This document shows, in pieces, positions 1-9,069 of a DNA stretch of 64,000 nt. Position 1 is the first letter of the stretch. Every line of letters starts with the position of its first letter. Under the pieces are notes generated by a model, which saw only the letters and a program-made list of their open reading frames with translations, was not told the DNA's origin and did not search any database. Source of the DNA: Thermoflavifilum sp. Lineage in GTDB: Bacteria; Bacteroidota; Bacteroidia; Chitinophagales; Chitinophagaceae. The DNA lies in assembly GCF_014961315.1 (NCBI RefSeq), contig NZ_CP063141.1, positions 620,001-684,000 on the forward strand, in the 5' to 3' direction. Position numbers and translations under genes: made by a program.

Positions 1-586
1 TTCCCAAATAAATAAAAAAAGCAAACTTTTCTTTTAGAATAGCTTGCCAAGTCCTATCAAATGTTCCTACATAAATAGGCAAAAGCATTTGCTGATATGC
101 CTTTGCCTCAAGATAGAATAGACGAGAAGAGTCCTTAGGAATGGGAATTTGGAAGCAAATCTCTTTTTGAAGCAAGTTATTTTTACTATTCAACAGATAC
201 TCTCCTGAAGAGAATAATTCCCAGGATTTATGGGTAGGATCAGCTAAATACAAATCTACCTTTGCCAATAATGGATATGAAATCCGAATAAAAATGTGAA
301 ATTCATTCGTGCAATTCTTCAAAATAAATCTTGACCAAACATTTCCAGTAACTAATCCAAAATTAGGAACCTCATGATTGTTATAATATTTAAACTTTGA
401 GTTTAACTGCTGGATCTCATTTATATTTTTTGATGAGCTTGTATCAATGTAATATTGAAGCTCATGTCCTGAAATATAATCATAAGTATCTGAAAAGATG
501 CGTACTGTATCCTGCCCTGTACAAATTAAATAGGTTATGGAGAAGAAAAAAGTGAATAAGAAATATGTAAGCAAATGTTTAAACAT
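1..586 (-). CDS. 7TMR-DISM-type membrane sensor, N-terminal part (runs off left edge)
   Basis: An open frame starts at the ATG at 586-584 and stays open to base 1, so about 195 residues are visible and the C-terminus lies outside the window. It begins with a signal peptide (MFKHLLTYFLFTFFFSITYL...). The next ~150 residues look like the extracellular 7TMR-DISMED2 ligand-binding domain: a WSRFILKN segment, then ISYPLLAKVDLYL, then RLFYLEAKAYQQMLLPIYVG. In known proteins this domain precedes seven membrane helices and a histidine kinase, diguanylate cyclase or similar output, which cannot be seen here. The ATG overlaps the TAA stop of the upstream acyltransferase by one base (TAATG), so the two are probably translationally coupled. 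Domain identity is by pattern recognition; the output domain is unknown. Confidence 0.75.
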   Translation of the reverse strand, partial: MFKHLLTYFLFTFFFSITYLICTGQDTVRIFSDTYDYISGHELQYYIDTSSSKNINEIQQLNSKFKYYNNHEVPNFGLVTGNVWSRFILKNCTNEFHIFIRISYPLLAKVDLYLADPTHKSWELFSSGEYLLNSKNNLLQKEICFQIPIPKDSSRLFYLEAKAYQQMLLPIYVGTFDRTWQAILKEKFAFFIYLG

Positions 587-1287
587 TATGTTTGAAGTTC
601 TCTATTAAGTGTAAGATTATACTCAACTAAAATTTTTCCCCTTATTCCAGCTTCCTCGTATAACTGTATGGGTTTAGATCTAAGCTCAAATATCCTTATC
701 CTTTCTTCTTTAGAAGCGGATTCTAATTCAACTGGGTCATTTATCAATAAAACCCTCGACTTAAACTCCGGCGTTGGATAATAAAAAACACCTTCATTCT
801 TTAATTCCTCAACATGACGAAATCCAATTTTAAGACAATTTTTGTATATCGCAGGAGATATAAAAGCAATACACGAAGATGCCCCAACTATTGTTAATAA
901 GGCTATTCCCATTCTCATTAACAGCATGCTTCCAACTCCATAGCTAGCATATTTTTTTGAGCTCCATAATCCACAATACTCACAGATTGGCTGATATGAT
1001 TCCCTTCTAACTATTTCATGTATTCTTGGATCGATACTACCAATTGCCGATTCTACGGGAAGGGGAACATCGTCATGTAAGAATTGAAGTCTTCCTCCTG
1101 CAATAATCTCACCTGATTCTGATTCTTCCAGAATCATTATGAATACATCTGGATTCTTTAACCAAATAGGATCAATTGATGATATTTCATTGACCCCAAA
1201 AGACCTCAAGGTATTCAAATGTGCCTCGATATACCTTTTACAATCCTCTGGCCTGGTGTTTGCCCTGAATACATAAGCTTTTAGCAT
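586..1287 (-). CDS. GNAT-fold acyltransferase, similar to N-acyl amino acid / autoinducer synthases
   Basis: A 233-residue protein from the ATG at 1287; an in-frame TTG lies three codons upstream. The middle has features of the GNAT/LuxI-like fold used by acyl-homoserine-lactone and N-acyl-amino-acid synthases: IAGGRLQFL followed by an acidic, proline-rich loop (DDVPLP), then EYCGLWSSKKYASYGVGSML in the place of the usual acyl-donor-binding strand-loop-helix, and a late LKIGFRHVE strand. The substrate cannot be read from sequence. It lies 21 bases after the ThiF-like gene and overlaps the downstream DISM sensor gene by one base. Reading all three as one operon, a plausible job is making or modifying a small acylated signal that the sensor detects; that is inference. 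It could instead be a self-contained N-acyltransferase. Confidence 0.6.
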   Translation of the reverse strand: MLKAYVFRANTRPEDCKRYIEAHLNTLRSFGVNEISSIDPIWLKNPDVFIMILEESESGEIIAGGRLQFLHDDVPLPVESAIGSIDPRIHEIVRRESYQPICEYCGLWSSKKYASYGVGSMLLMRMGIALLTIVGASSCIAFISPAIYKNCLKIGFRHVEELKNEGVFYYPTPEFKSRVLLINDPVELESASKEERIRIFELRSKPIQLYEEAGIRGKILVEYNLTLNRELQT

Positions 1288-1308
1288 CTCCAACAAACAA
1301 TTAATTTT

Positions 1309-2499
1309 TCAATAAACCATCGTCCTTTCTTGTATACGGTCTTCAATATCAAAATACAACCTGAATGAATCGCGGATTCGTCCTAAAAGTATTAACCTGA
1401 TAATTGAAGCAAGATGTGCCCCTCCAGCTACTACTGATGAGGCCAGCTGTGGCCATGTATTTATTGTTTTACCTATCTGTCCAATCGACATTTTCATACG
1501 CTCAGATAAATGAGTGCCATCCACAATCCGCATCACCAATTGCATGCGCTGCTCAGGTGTAATCTTATCCCATGCTATTTGTTTCACCTCTTCCTCATCA
1601 ACAAGCCCATGCAAGATAGGTAACGCTTTATCTATATCAAATCGCTCCACATCAATCAACCCACGATCACTGGTTTCCATTACTACAGGTATGCCATACG
1701 CCTTTGCTTTCACACGGGCCTGTATCTTTATATCTACACTATCACATTCATCCACTAACAAATCCAGCTTGCCACCATCCAGAAGAAACTGATTGATATT
1801 ATTCAACGTTACACCATCGGGATAACAAACTATTTTAAGATAAGGATCTATCTCTTTAATTTCACGGGCAACAATAACTGTTTTTCTCAAACCTAAACTG
1901 GTAAGCGAAGTACGCAGTCGATTAAGATTGGTGATTTCCAGGCGGTCAAAATCTGCAATCCTTAATTCGCCAAAAGTCCGCTCCATCGCCAATGTGAGCG
2001 CCACAGATTGCCCCACCGATAAACCAATAATGCCAATTTTCTTCGTAGACAATATACGCTGTTCCTCGGGTGTGATTTTATACAAATTCCTGTTTGTTCT
2101 TACCTGAATAAACTCATCTTCATCCAGAATATGAATCAGACAATGCCTCCATGGATAATATACCCATACGCCATATTGGACTTCTGGTATATGATCCAGA
2201 TGTTTTTCAATGAGCTCTTCGATTTGTTGATCAGACAATCGTTCTGCAGGGTGTTGAATTTTCATCAATTCCTTAAGCTGATTGTGTAATGTATCCAGCA
2301 CAGCTACGTCTGGATGTGAAGATAACCATGCTTCAAATGCCCGTTGTTCTTCCGTGCTGGTTAACCGATACAGAATAGGTTCATATACATCAGCATCCAC
2401 TTGAATCCGTTGTGTGTTGCGGATTCTAGATTTCAATTGTTGCATCCAATTTTCCATGAGGAGAAGCGTTTGCTCTAATGCATAAACTGCATATTCCAC
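1309..2499 (-). CDS. ThiF/E1-like adenylating enzyme (Rv1355c-like), no nitroreductase domain
   Basis: 396 residues from a GTG start; an ATG at 2457 (MENWMQQL) is an equally plausible start. Residues ~1-150 are a family-specific N-terminal region. Residues ~154-300 form a ThiF/MoeB/E1 nucleotide-binding fold: KIGIIGLSVGQS (glycine-rich loop), RIADFDRLEITNLNRL (matches the E1 D-x-D/NLNR signature) and LLVDECDS (usual DxxDx). No CxxC zinc pairs are present, unlike MoeB or ThiF. E1-like enzymes activate a carboxylate with ATP. The arrangement resembles the Rv1355c family, whose longer members carry a C-terminal nitroreductase-like domain; here the protein stops near that boundary. First gene of an apparent operon with the acyltransferase and DISM sensor. 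Substrate unknown. Confidence 0.75.
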   Translation of the reverse strand: MEYAVYALEQTLLLMENWMQQLKSRIRNTQRIQVDADVYEPILYRLTSTEEQRAFEAWLSSHPDVAVLDTLHNQLKELMKIQHPAERLSDQQIEELIEKHLDHIPEVQYGVWVYYPWRHCLIHILDEDEFIQVRTNRNLYKITPEEQRILSTKKIGIIGLSVGQSVALTLAMERTFGELRIADFDRLEITNLNRLRTSLTSLGLRKTVIVAREIKEIDPYLKIVCYPDGVTLNNINQFLLDGGKLDLLVDECDSVDIKIQARVKAKAYGIPVVMETSDRGLIDVERFDIDKALPILHGLVDEEEVKQIAWDKITPEQRMQLVMRIVDGTHLSERMKMSIGQIGKTINTWPQLASSVVAGGAHLASIIRLILLGRIRDSFRLYFDIEDRIQERTMVY

Positions 2500-2555
2500 G
2501 TACTAATTTATACGTTTTTCCCAAACATTTCATTAACTTATCAAAAAGATTTTTG

Positions 2556-3347
2556 TTATTCCCTAAACAATCGATACATGGTCTGATCGAGCCAGGAAGA
2601 TGGTATCCAGCGGCTGAGCCAGTAATAGGCAGTAGAGATCCAGCCCGGCGTAATCATTTTCCTGCCACGCAACAAACCTTCTATGGCGACCCTTGCTACA
2701 TATTCGGGTTTGCTGTGGGCCGACCGAAATATCCAGCCATTGACCTTTTGATGCACCACCTGATCCTGCTTATGCGTAACGCCTCCCGGGCAAAGTACCG
2801 ACACATGAATGCCCTGCTGCTTCAGCTCCGTGCGTAATGCCCGGCTGAACGAATAAATATATGCCTTGGTGGCCGAATATACGGCCTTATAGGGTACATG
2901 CAAAAAACCTGCAGCACTGCCTACATTCAAAATATAAGCCGGACGATGGGCTTTTAATTCTTCAAGAAACAAACGTGTGAGCTGTGTGGTAACCTGAATA
3001 TTCAATCGAATCATCCGGGTGATTTGTTCCGGATCAAGGTCCTGAAAAAGATGCCTGCCGCCCAGACCAATATTATTGATGAGCATGCGCACGGCATAAT
3101 GCTTGTCCCTGCACCATTGCCATACCTGCATCACACTATCTTGCTGCAAAAAATCAATCTCCAGATAATCGGTACTGACGCCATATTCATCCTGGATTTC
3201 CTCGGCCAGCCTGGATAATCCCTCACCCGGTAAGGCCACCAGTAAAACGGGGATCTGCCTTCGTGCACATTCCTGGGCCAATGCTTTTCCTATACCAGCG
3301 CTGGCGCCTGTGATTAAAGCATAACAGAGAGTCGTATCGGCATGCAT
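2556..3347 (-). CDS. Short-chain dehydrogenase/reductase (classical SDR)
   Basis: 263 residues, ATG start. An NAD(P)-dependent oxidoreductase with the classical SDR plan: cofactor loop TGASAGIG at 13-20, the NNIG motif at ~91-94, and a catalytic Ser144, Tyr157 and Lys161 (YSATK). The active-site layout resembles the ketoacyl-reductase-like/DltE group acting on lipophilic ketones, but the substrate is not identifiable. The C-terminal ~40 residues are basic and aromatic and may associate with membrane. It lies ~100 bases from the neighbouring epimerase-like gene on the same strand and could share a transcript. Confidence 0.85.
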   Translation of the reverse strand: MHADTTLCYALITGASAGIGKALAQECARRQIPVLLVALPGEGLSRLAEEIQDEYGVSTDYLEIDFLQQDSVMQVWQWCRDKHYAVRMLINNIGLGGRHLFQDLDPEQITRMIRLNIQVTTQLTRLFLEELKAHRPAYILNVGSAAGFLHVPYKAVYSATKAYIYSFSRALRTELKQQGIHVSVLCPGGVTHKQDQVVHQKVNGWIFRSAHSKPEYVARVAIEGLLRGRKMITPGWISTAYYWLSRWIPSSWLDQTMYRLFRE

Positions 3348-3451
3348 GTTGGGTGCTTTATTTGAATATAAATGAAATTTAGCCTGAATGGAAGTATTGA
3401 TCTTGCCCTTTCAAAACAGATAAAATCCAAAAAATATCGTACCTCCATCGA

Positions 3452-4447
3452 TTATTTGTCATCGAATATTTCAACAGGATTGGCTTTCAACCAATGTAGC
3501 GTAAGCTGCATGCCTTCTTCCAGGCTGCGTGCACGGTATCCCAGCTCCTGACGGGCTTTTTCGCTGCTTTTGCTCCAATCATAGGGAATCTTGCGCACCC
3601 ACTCAGGTGTCAGCAAAGGTTTATATCCTAATTTCGCTTTCAACCACTCGACATACGTAATACCATAAATCAGCGGCACAGGCACATGAAACAAAGGATG
3701 ATAAACCTGACTGAGCTTTTTCAACAGCTCAAAGAAACGATTGTAGCTGGCTGGTTCTCCACCTAACACATATGCCTCTCCGGCACGCCCCTTTTCCATA
3801 ACCAGTTCTATACCCCGCGCTACATCTTCAACATACACATAATCCATGATTCCACTGCCATTGCCCGGGATGACATGCCATTTACCCGACAGATAATCGC
3901 GCATCATCAAAGTAGCGGAATTGCTCTCATCAATAGGGCCCGGGCCATATACTTTTGTGGGATAGACAATAACCAGTTCTACCTGCTGTTGATAGCTTCG
4001 AGCGATTTGTTCGCCCATCCATTTGGAGCGTTCATACGTGGTATGAAGTTCGGGACGTAACCGTGCTGTTTCATTTACCGGGATGCCATGCACAGCTGGT
4101 GGTAAAATGCCGGCCGTAGAAACCAGGCATACCCTTTTAACACCCTGTGCAATGGCGGCCTGCATGATGTTTTGTGTGCCCAGGGCATTTACCTGAAAGT
4201 AATATTGCTTGTCGCGATGCCAGGCTCTTGCATAACCTGCAAGATGATAAGCACGTTCACAACCCTGCATGGCTTTTTGTACTGCCTCAGCTGAAGTGAT
4301 ATCGCCTTCATAAAATTGCAACTGCGGCGAATCAGAGGCGTGAGACCCGCGCGATAACACATGCACTATATGATTGGCCGCGATCAATCGCTTTACCAGA
4401 TAGGCCCCGATAAAACCCGTTCCTCCGCTAACAAATATGTTTGCCAT
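3452..4447 (-). CDS. NAD-dependent epimerase/dehydratase family protein (extended SDR)
   Basis: 331 residues. An extended SDR: Rossmann cofactor loop SGGTGFIG at 7-14, a catalytic Ser110/Thr111, and Tyr138 with Lys142 (YERSK). The sequence after this (VYPTKVYGPG, then DYVYVEDVARG) is typical of the dihydroflavonol-reductase/HpnA-like branch that acts on sugar- or isoprenoid-type substrates. No substrate can be assigned. Transcribed away from fumC across a 220-base divergent gap. Confidence 0.85.
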   Translation of the reverse strand: MANIFVSGGTGFIGAYLVKRLIAANHIVHVLSRGSHASDSPQLQFYEGDITSAEAVQKAMQGCERAYHLAGYARAWHRDKQYYFQVNALGTQNIMQAAIAQGVKRVCLVSTAGILPPAVHGIPVNETARLRPELHTTYERSKWMGEQIARSYQQQVELVIVYPTKVYGPGPIDESNSATLMMRDYLSGKWHVIPGNGSGIMDYVYVEDVARGIELVMEKGRAGEAYVLGGEPASYNRFFELLKKLSQVYHPLFHVPVPLIYGITYVEWLKAKLGYKPLLTPEWVRKIPYDWSKSSEKARQELGYRARSLEEGMQLTLHWLKANPVEIFDDK

Positions 4448-4637
4448 AATACATCCATCCGTTCACCTTCCCATATCCAAATGCACAGTTGCCTGCAGAT
4501 AATTCAGCAGTGAATTTAGGTAAATATGGCGGGAACTCCGATATGCTGCTGGATAAAATCGTCTTGCATGAGGGTTGCATCCCTACGATATGCTCAACCC
4601 ATTCTACACATGCCATGTGATGCCGCTAAATATCGTG

Positions 4638-4645
4638 TAACTTTG
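4638..4645 (+). promoter_or_regulatory. Bacteroidota -7 box (TAACTTTG) for fumC
   Basis: Exact match to the TAnnTTTG element recognised by the Bacteroidota primary sigma factor, 23 bases before the fumC ATG, implying a very short leader. No clear -33 TTG was seen at the usual spacing. Confidence 0.55.
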
Positions 4646-4667
4646 AGTCGCTTAAAATGAACTGACC

Positions 4668-6065
4668 ATGGAATACCGCATTGAAAAAGACACGCTGGGT
4701 GAGGTAAAAGTGCCTGCAGATGTATACTGGGGTGCTCAAACCGAACGTTCGCTGGAAAATTTTCCAATTGCACGCGACATCAACCGAATGCCTGTTGAAA
4801 TCATTCGTGCATTTGCCTATCTGAAAAAAGCGGCTGCACTTACCAATGCCGACCTCGGCGTGTTGAGCCGTGAAAAAGCCGAGCTCATCGCCCGGGTATG
4901 CGATGAAATACTGGATGGAAAGCTCGATGATCAATTTCCACTGGTGGTCTGGCAAACCGGTTCGGGCACACAAACCAATATGAATGTGAACGAAGTCATT
5001 GCCAACCGGGCACATGTATTACAGGGAGGAAAGCTAACCGATTATCCCAAGGTACTTCATCCCAACGACGATGTAAACAAATCGCAATCATCCAATGATA
5101 CTTTTCCAACGGCTATGCATATTGCAGCCTATAAAATGCTGGTGGAATTGACCCTGCCAGGCATCGAAAAATTGCGGAATACATTAGCCGAAAAATCAAA
5201 AGCATTCTGGAAGATCGTGAAGATTGGACGTACGCATTTCATGGATGCAACACCGCTTACACTTGGACAGGAATTCAGTGGATATGTTTCGCAGCTCGAC
5301 CATGGCATCCGCGCTATTCAGCATACACTGCCTCATCTGGCCGAGCTTGCACTGGGCGGAACGGCCGTGGGCACGGGCATCAATACGCCTCCGGGTTATG
5401 CCGAAAAGGTAGCACAAAAAATTGCAACACTTACCGGCTTGCCTTTTGTAACCGCCGAAAATAAATTTGAATCACTGGCCGCGCACGATGCTATTGTAGA
5501 GGCACATGGTGCCCTGAAAACCGTAGCGGTGAGCCTGATGAAAATTGCCAATGATATCCGCATGCTCAGTTCAGGGCCACGTTGCGGCATCGGTGAAATT
5601 CATCTTCCGGAAAACGAACCCGGCTCTTCCATCATGCCCGGGAAAGTGAATCCCACCCAGTGCGAGGCCATGACCATGGTAGCCGCACAGGTGATGGGCA
5701 ATGATGTGGCTATTAACATCGGCGGCAGCAATGGACATTTTGAATTGAATGTGTTTAAACCCATGATCATTTACAATTTTCTCCATTCAGCCAAACTCAT
5801 CGGACAGGCCTGCCTGTCGTTCAACGACCACTGCGCGGTGGGCATTGAACCCATTCATGAAAATATCCAGCGGCATTTACAAAATTCATTGATGCTGGTA
5901 ACTGCGTTGAATCCGAAAATTGGTTATTACAAAGCCGCTGAAATCGCACAGAAAGCACATCGTGAACATAAAACCCTGAAGCAGGCCGCTGTGGAACTGG
6001 GATATGTGAAACCCGAAGAATTCGATGAGTGGGTTGATCCGATGAAAATGGTGGGCAATTTGTGA
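4668..6065 (+). CDS. fumC: Class II fumarate hydratase
   Basis: 465 residues, the normal length for iron-independent FumC. Catalyses reversible hydration of fumarate to (S)-malate in the citric-acid cycle. Visible signatures are [19 protein letters not shown] near residue 100 (substrate loop), [22 protein letters not shown] in the middle, and the superfamily signature [15 protein letters not shown] at 322-336 containing the catalytic serine loop. Monocistronic by appearance, with its own promoter just upstream. The C-terminal domain is complete (ends MKMVGNL). FumC is separated from aspartase by the overall fit to fumarase; confidence is high. Confidence 0.96.
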   Translation: MEYRIEKDTLGEVKVPADVYWGAQTERSLENFPIARDINRMPVEIIRAFAYLKKAAALTNADLGVLSREKAELIARVCDEILDGKLDDQFPLVVWQTGSGTQTNMNVNEVIANRAHVLQGGKLTDYPKVLHPNDDVNKSQSSNDTFPTAMHIAAYKMLVELTLPGIEKLRNTLAEKSKAFWKIVKIGRTHFMDATPLTLGQEFSGYVSQLDHGIRAIQHTLPHLAELALGGTAVGTGINTPPGYAEKVAQKIATLTGLPFVTAENKFESLAAHDAIVEAHGALKTVAVSLMKIANDIRMLSSGPRCGIGEIHLPENEPGSSIMPGKVNPTQCEAMTMVAAQVMGNDVAINIGGSNGHFELNVFKPMIIYNFLHSAKLIGQACLSFNDHCAVGIEPIHENIQRHLQNSLMLVTALNPKIGYYKAAEIAQKAHREHKTLKQAAVELGYVKPEEFDEWVDPMKMVGNL

Positions 6066-6250
6066 TGAGCTGGTCGGGAAGTCGGCCGCTCGATGGATAA
6101 CCACAGATCTGCCTGTTGAGTGTCAGATCCCTGCAGGTGTGTGCTTGCAATCATCAATCGTTATAGTCTTGCTTCTCTTTTCGAGCTTTCAAAATGATGG
6201 TCGACGCCACAAGCAACACTTGAGCGAAACCATGATCGAGATAGCATCAT

Positions 6251-6280
6251 AAAAAAAGTGCCCTTCACGAAGAAGGGCAC
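6251..6280 (-). terminator. Rho-independent terminator of the sus operon
   Basis: An 8-bp perfect stem (GTGCCCTT / AAGGGCAC) with a 7-base loop lies just past the susE stop and, read on the minus strand, is followed by a run of seven T. The rest of the 6066-6313 gap between fumC and susE shows no other feature. Confidence 0.85.
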
Positions 6281-6313
6281 CTCTACATAAAACCCATAAA
6301 CCAACGGAAACGA

Positions 6314-7429
6314 TTAATTCACTTTTTTCATGCTGAAGGTGTAATTGCCCGCCACACTCAGGTTCAGTGTAATCAGGTATTTACCGTCGCTGGGCACAGG
6401 AATATTGCTGCCGTTATAAGTCAACTGTCCATTATCGAAACCAAAATTGATGGTCCAATCATGGTTGGCGCGGAATTTAAATGAGCCGCTGCTCACCAGG
6501 TTCACCGTCACGCTCCAGGTCTGGGTAGTCGGGTCGAAGGTCATATCCGTATCGGTGCTCCAGCCCCCGGGTGTGGCATCGCCGATCACCGACCAGGCAG
6601 TGCGGGTAGCACTCCAGGTGAGGTTGTTGGTGTTGGCGATCAGTCGATAATAGCCTGTGCCGGGCACCTGTAAATTGCCAGCCGCCCCACTGGGGCTCAA
6701 GTTCCCAGAAGCCGTGCCGGCCGTGGCATCGAGGGTCATGTTGCCGCCATCGCCGTAGTTGATATGGTTCCAGTCGGGTGCACTGGTGAATTTAAACTGG
6801 AAGGTGCCCCCTGCAGGGAAATACACATATCCTTCATATACTCCATTAGCTTTTACAGAGGCCACTTTGGGCGCTGAAGCCGGACTCCATCCCTGATAGT
6901 CGCCTGGCACCCACAGTGAAGGATAATTGATGATGACCTGATAAGGCGTTACCTGCAGGGTAATGGGATCGGAATATACAGGCGGCACCTTTGAAGGATT
7001 GCCGTTAAACTGGTTGACATTCGAAACCAGCCGCACCACCACAGCACTGGCCTGTCCGAAAGGAAGGCCAAGACTCTGAATGGCCATCGTGTTCAAATCG
7101 GCCACCGTGATAGCCAGACTGGTTTTATTGATACCAACCGGGATGTTGATGGGGTCCTGAAAACTATCGGCCGGTATATCAAACTGCAGTGTGTAGGTCA
7201 CGTCGGCATTATAGCCATAGTTTACCGGCGCCCAGCTGAAGGTTACAGCCGTCTGGCTGGCCTGCGAGCTGTCGAGCACCAGCGTGGTAGCCGAACTCTG
7301 CAGCGCGGGTGGTGTTTTAGGCAACTGCAGCACGGCGCGGATTTCATCTTTTTTACAGGCTGTATAGCCCAGCACCATCAGCAGGGCGGCGCCGGTCATC
7401 AGCCATCGGCTCAACGATATGTTACGCAT
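6314..7429 (-). CDS. susE: SusE/SusF-like starch-binding outer-membrane lipoprotein
   Basis: 371 residues. An N-terminal lipoprotein signal with the lipobox cysteine at YTACKKDE is followed by an Ig-like SusE N-terminal domain (~40-165) and two beta-sandwich domains rich in Trp/Tyr (~170-270 and ~275-371; VPGDYQGWSPASAP, WSVIGDATPGGWSTDTDM), as expected for starch-binding modules exposed on the cell surface. It binds glycan and does not cleave it. Last gene of the amylase-susC-susD-susE operon; 31 bases after susD and closed by a strong terminator. SusE and SusF are hard to separate; it could be either. Confidence 0.85.
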   Translation of the reverse strand: MRNISLSRWLMTGAALLMVLGYTACKKDEIRAVLQLPKTPPALQSSATTLVLDSSQASQTAVTFSWAPVNYGYNADVTYTLQFDIPADSFQDPINIPVGINKTSLAITVADLNTMAIQSLGLPFGQASAVVVRLVSNVNQFNGNPSKVPPVYSDPITLQVTPYQVIINYPSLWVPGDYQGWSPASAPKVASVKANGVYEGYVYFPAGGTFQFKFTSAPDWNHINYGDGGNMTLDATAGTASGNLSPSGAAGNLQVPGTGYYRLIANTNNLTWSATRTAWSVIGDATPGGWSTDTDMTFDPTTQTWSVTVNLVSSGSFKFRANHDWTINFGFDNGQLTYNGSNIPVPSDGKYLITLNLSVAGNYTFSMKKVN

Positions 7430-7460
7430 AAGGTATTCGTTTTACATGTGAAACCATAAA

Positions 7461-9050
7461 TCAATAACCCGGATTCTGCTTGAGATGCGGGTTGGCAATG
7501 ATATCATCGGCAGAAATGGGATACAGATTGTAATGATCATCTACACCCTGTCCGTTCATCACGCCGCCTTTCCAGGGCCAGAGATAGCTGGCCGAGGTAA
7601 ACTTCCCAAAACGGACCAGGTCGGTACGGCGAATTGCTTCCCAGTACAGCTCACGCGCACGTTCATCCATAATGAAATTCAGTGTCAGGTCGCTGGATGT
7701 GATATCGCCACTGGTATTACGATAAGCTCTTTCGCGTAGCTGATTGATGTAATTCACTGCCGTATTGATATCACCTCCGCTGCCACCCCGCACAACGGCT
7801 TCAGCATACATCAGGTACACATCGGCCAGCCGGAAAAGCGGGAAGTCAAGGTCCGCAAACGTACCCGTGGGATCTGATCCCGGATTACCATGCGAATCAA
7901 CATTTTTAAATTTCGTAATGGTATAACCATTGCTGAAATCCTTGATATCGGCAATATCCAGCGTTTGACCATTGGTATAAAACATGGCTCGTTTATCCAA
8001 CGAACTATCGCCATTCGGGAAGAGATTCACCAGGGTTTTGGTCGTTCGCAATCCTGCCCAACCCTGGTTAATACCAAAATCACTGGCACGCATGTTACCG
8101 CCTACAGCCGCGTGTATCAGGAAGGTGGTGTTGCCATACGATTGCGAGGTCAGGCCATTAGCCCGCAAGGGAAAGATGATTTCGCCTGTCTGACGATTAT
8201 CCAGTTCAAATAACTGCGCATAGTTGCTGGCCAGGTGGTAAGCGCCCGACTGGATGATTTTATTACAGTAAGTGATACAATCCGTCCAGCGCGCCTGACC
8301 GGTATAGACCTGAGCATTTAAATACAGGCGGGCGAGCAAAAACCACGCGGCTCCCTTGTCGGCCCGGCCATATTCATTCTGTCCAGGATCTGGCAGCAGG
8401 TTCTGTACGTCGAGCAGTTCTTTTTCCACGTAATTGAACAGGTCGGTGCGACTGATCTGTGGCGGCAGGAATTTGCCCACCGGATCATTTTCGGTTGCAA
8501 ATGGTGTATTGCCAAAAAAGTCGAGTGCCACCCAGTATGCAAATGCCCGCAGGAAGCGTGCTTCTGCTTTGTAAGTGGCAAAATTGGTCGTATCCTGTGG
8601 GGAGAATTTCGACAGGTCGAGTTTCTCCATTTCACGGAGAAATTCATTACAGGCGGCCACTTCGAAAAACACCCGGTTGTACATGAGCTTTAAAAAACTC
8701 ATGTTAGCCGTCCAGTTCATCAGGTGATACTGTTGCAGGTCGGCATCATTCCACGAAATCACGGCTTCGTCGGTGGGCAATTCTTCGGCCTCCCAGAAGT
8801 TGCGGAAAAAAGTATTGGAGCCCACGTCTGATGCCTGAATATCGGGCAGGTTTGTACCATCCTGTCCGCTCAGCGTAAGGCCGGCGTAGAGCTTTGCCAG
8901 CGCTTCTTTGATGCTCTGCGGATTGCTGAACACAGTAGCCGATGTTACCTGAATATAAGGCAGCCGATTCAGGTCTTTGGTACAGGAATCCAGTCCCAAC
9001 AGGCCCAGGGTGAACAGCGTCAGCAGCAAATATTGCATGGAGCGTTTCAT
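7461..9050 (-). CDS. susD: SusD/RagB-type nutrient-binding outer-membrane lipoprotein
   Basis: 529 residues from the ATG at 9050; a TTG two codons earlier is unlikely. Lipoprotein signal with the cysteine in LLGLDSCTKD. The body is the TPR-like SusD fold: the helical region ~90-260 includes AEARFLRAFAYWVALDFFGNTPF, and the C-terminal half includes FPLFRLADVYLMYAEAVVRGG and the conserved INQLRERAY and MDERARELYWEAIRRTDLVRFGKF segments. SusD sits as a lid on the SusC transporter and captures maltooligosaccharides. It lies ~20 bases after susC. The family is unmistakable; starch as ligand is inferred from the amylase in the same operon. Confidence 0.95.
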   Translation of the reverse strand: MKRSMQYLLLTLFTLGLLGLDSCTKDLNRLPYIQVTSATVFSNPQSIKEALAKLYAGLTLSGQDGTNLPDIQASDVGSNTFFRNFWEAEELPTDEAVISWNDADLQQYHLMNWTANMSFLKLMYNRVFFEVAACNEFLREMEKLDLSKFSPQDTTNFATYKAEARFLRAFAYWVALDFFGNTPFATENDPVGKFLPPQISRTDLFNYVEKELLDVQNLLPDPGQNEYGRADKGAAWFLLARLYLNAQVYTGQARWTDCITYCNKIIQSGAYHLASNYAQLFELDNRQTGEIIFPLRANGLTSQSYGNTTFLIHAAVGGNMRASDFGINQGWAGLRTTKTLVNLFPNGDSSLDKRAMFYTNGQTLDIADIKDFSNGYTITKFKNVDSHGNPGSDPTGTFADLDFPLFRLADVYLMYAEAVVRGGSGGDINTAVNYINQLRERAYRNTSGDITSSDLTLNFIMDERARELYWEAIRRTDLVRFGKFTSASYLWPWKGGVMNGQGVDDHYNLYPISADDIIANPHLKQNPGY

Positions 9051-9069
9051 ATACAAATCGTTTGTTGGT

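Noticed and set aside
4428-4616. Minus-strand 62-residue frame between the epimerase-like gene and fumC
   Set aside because: No family features, and it overlaps the start of the epimerase-like gene.
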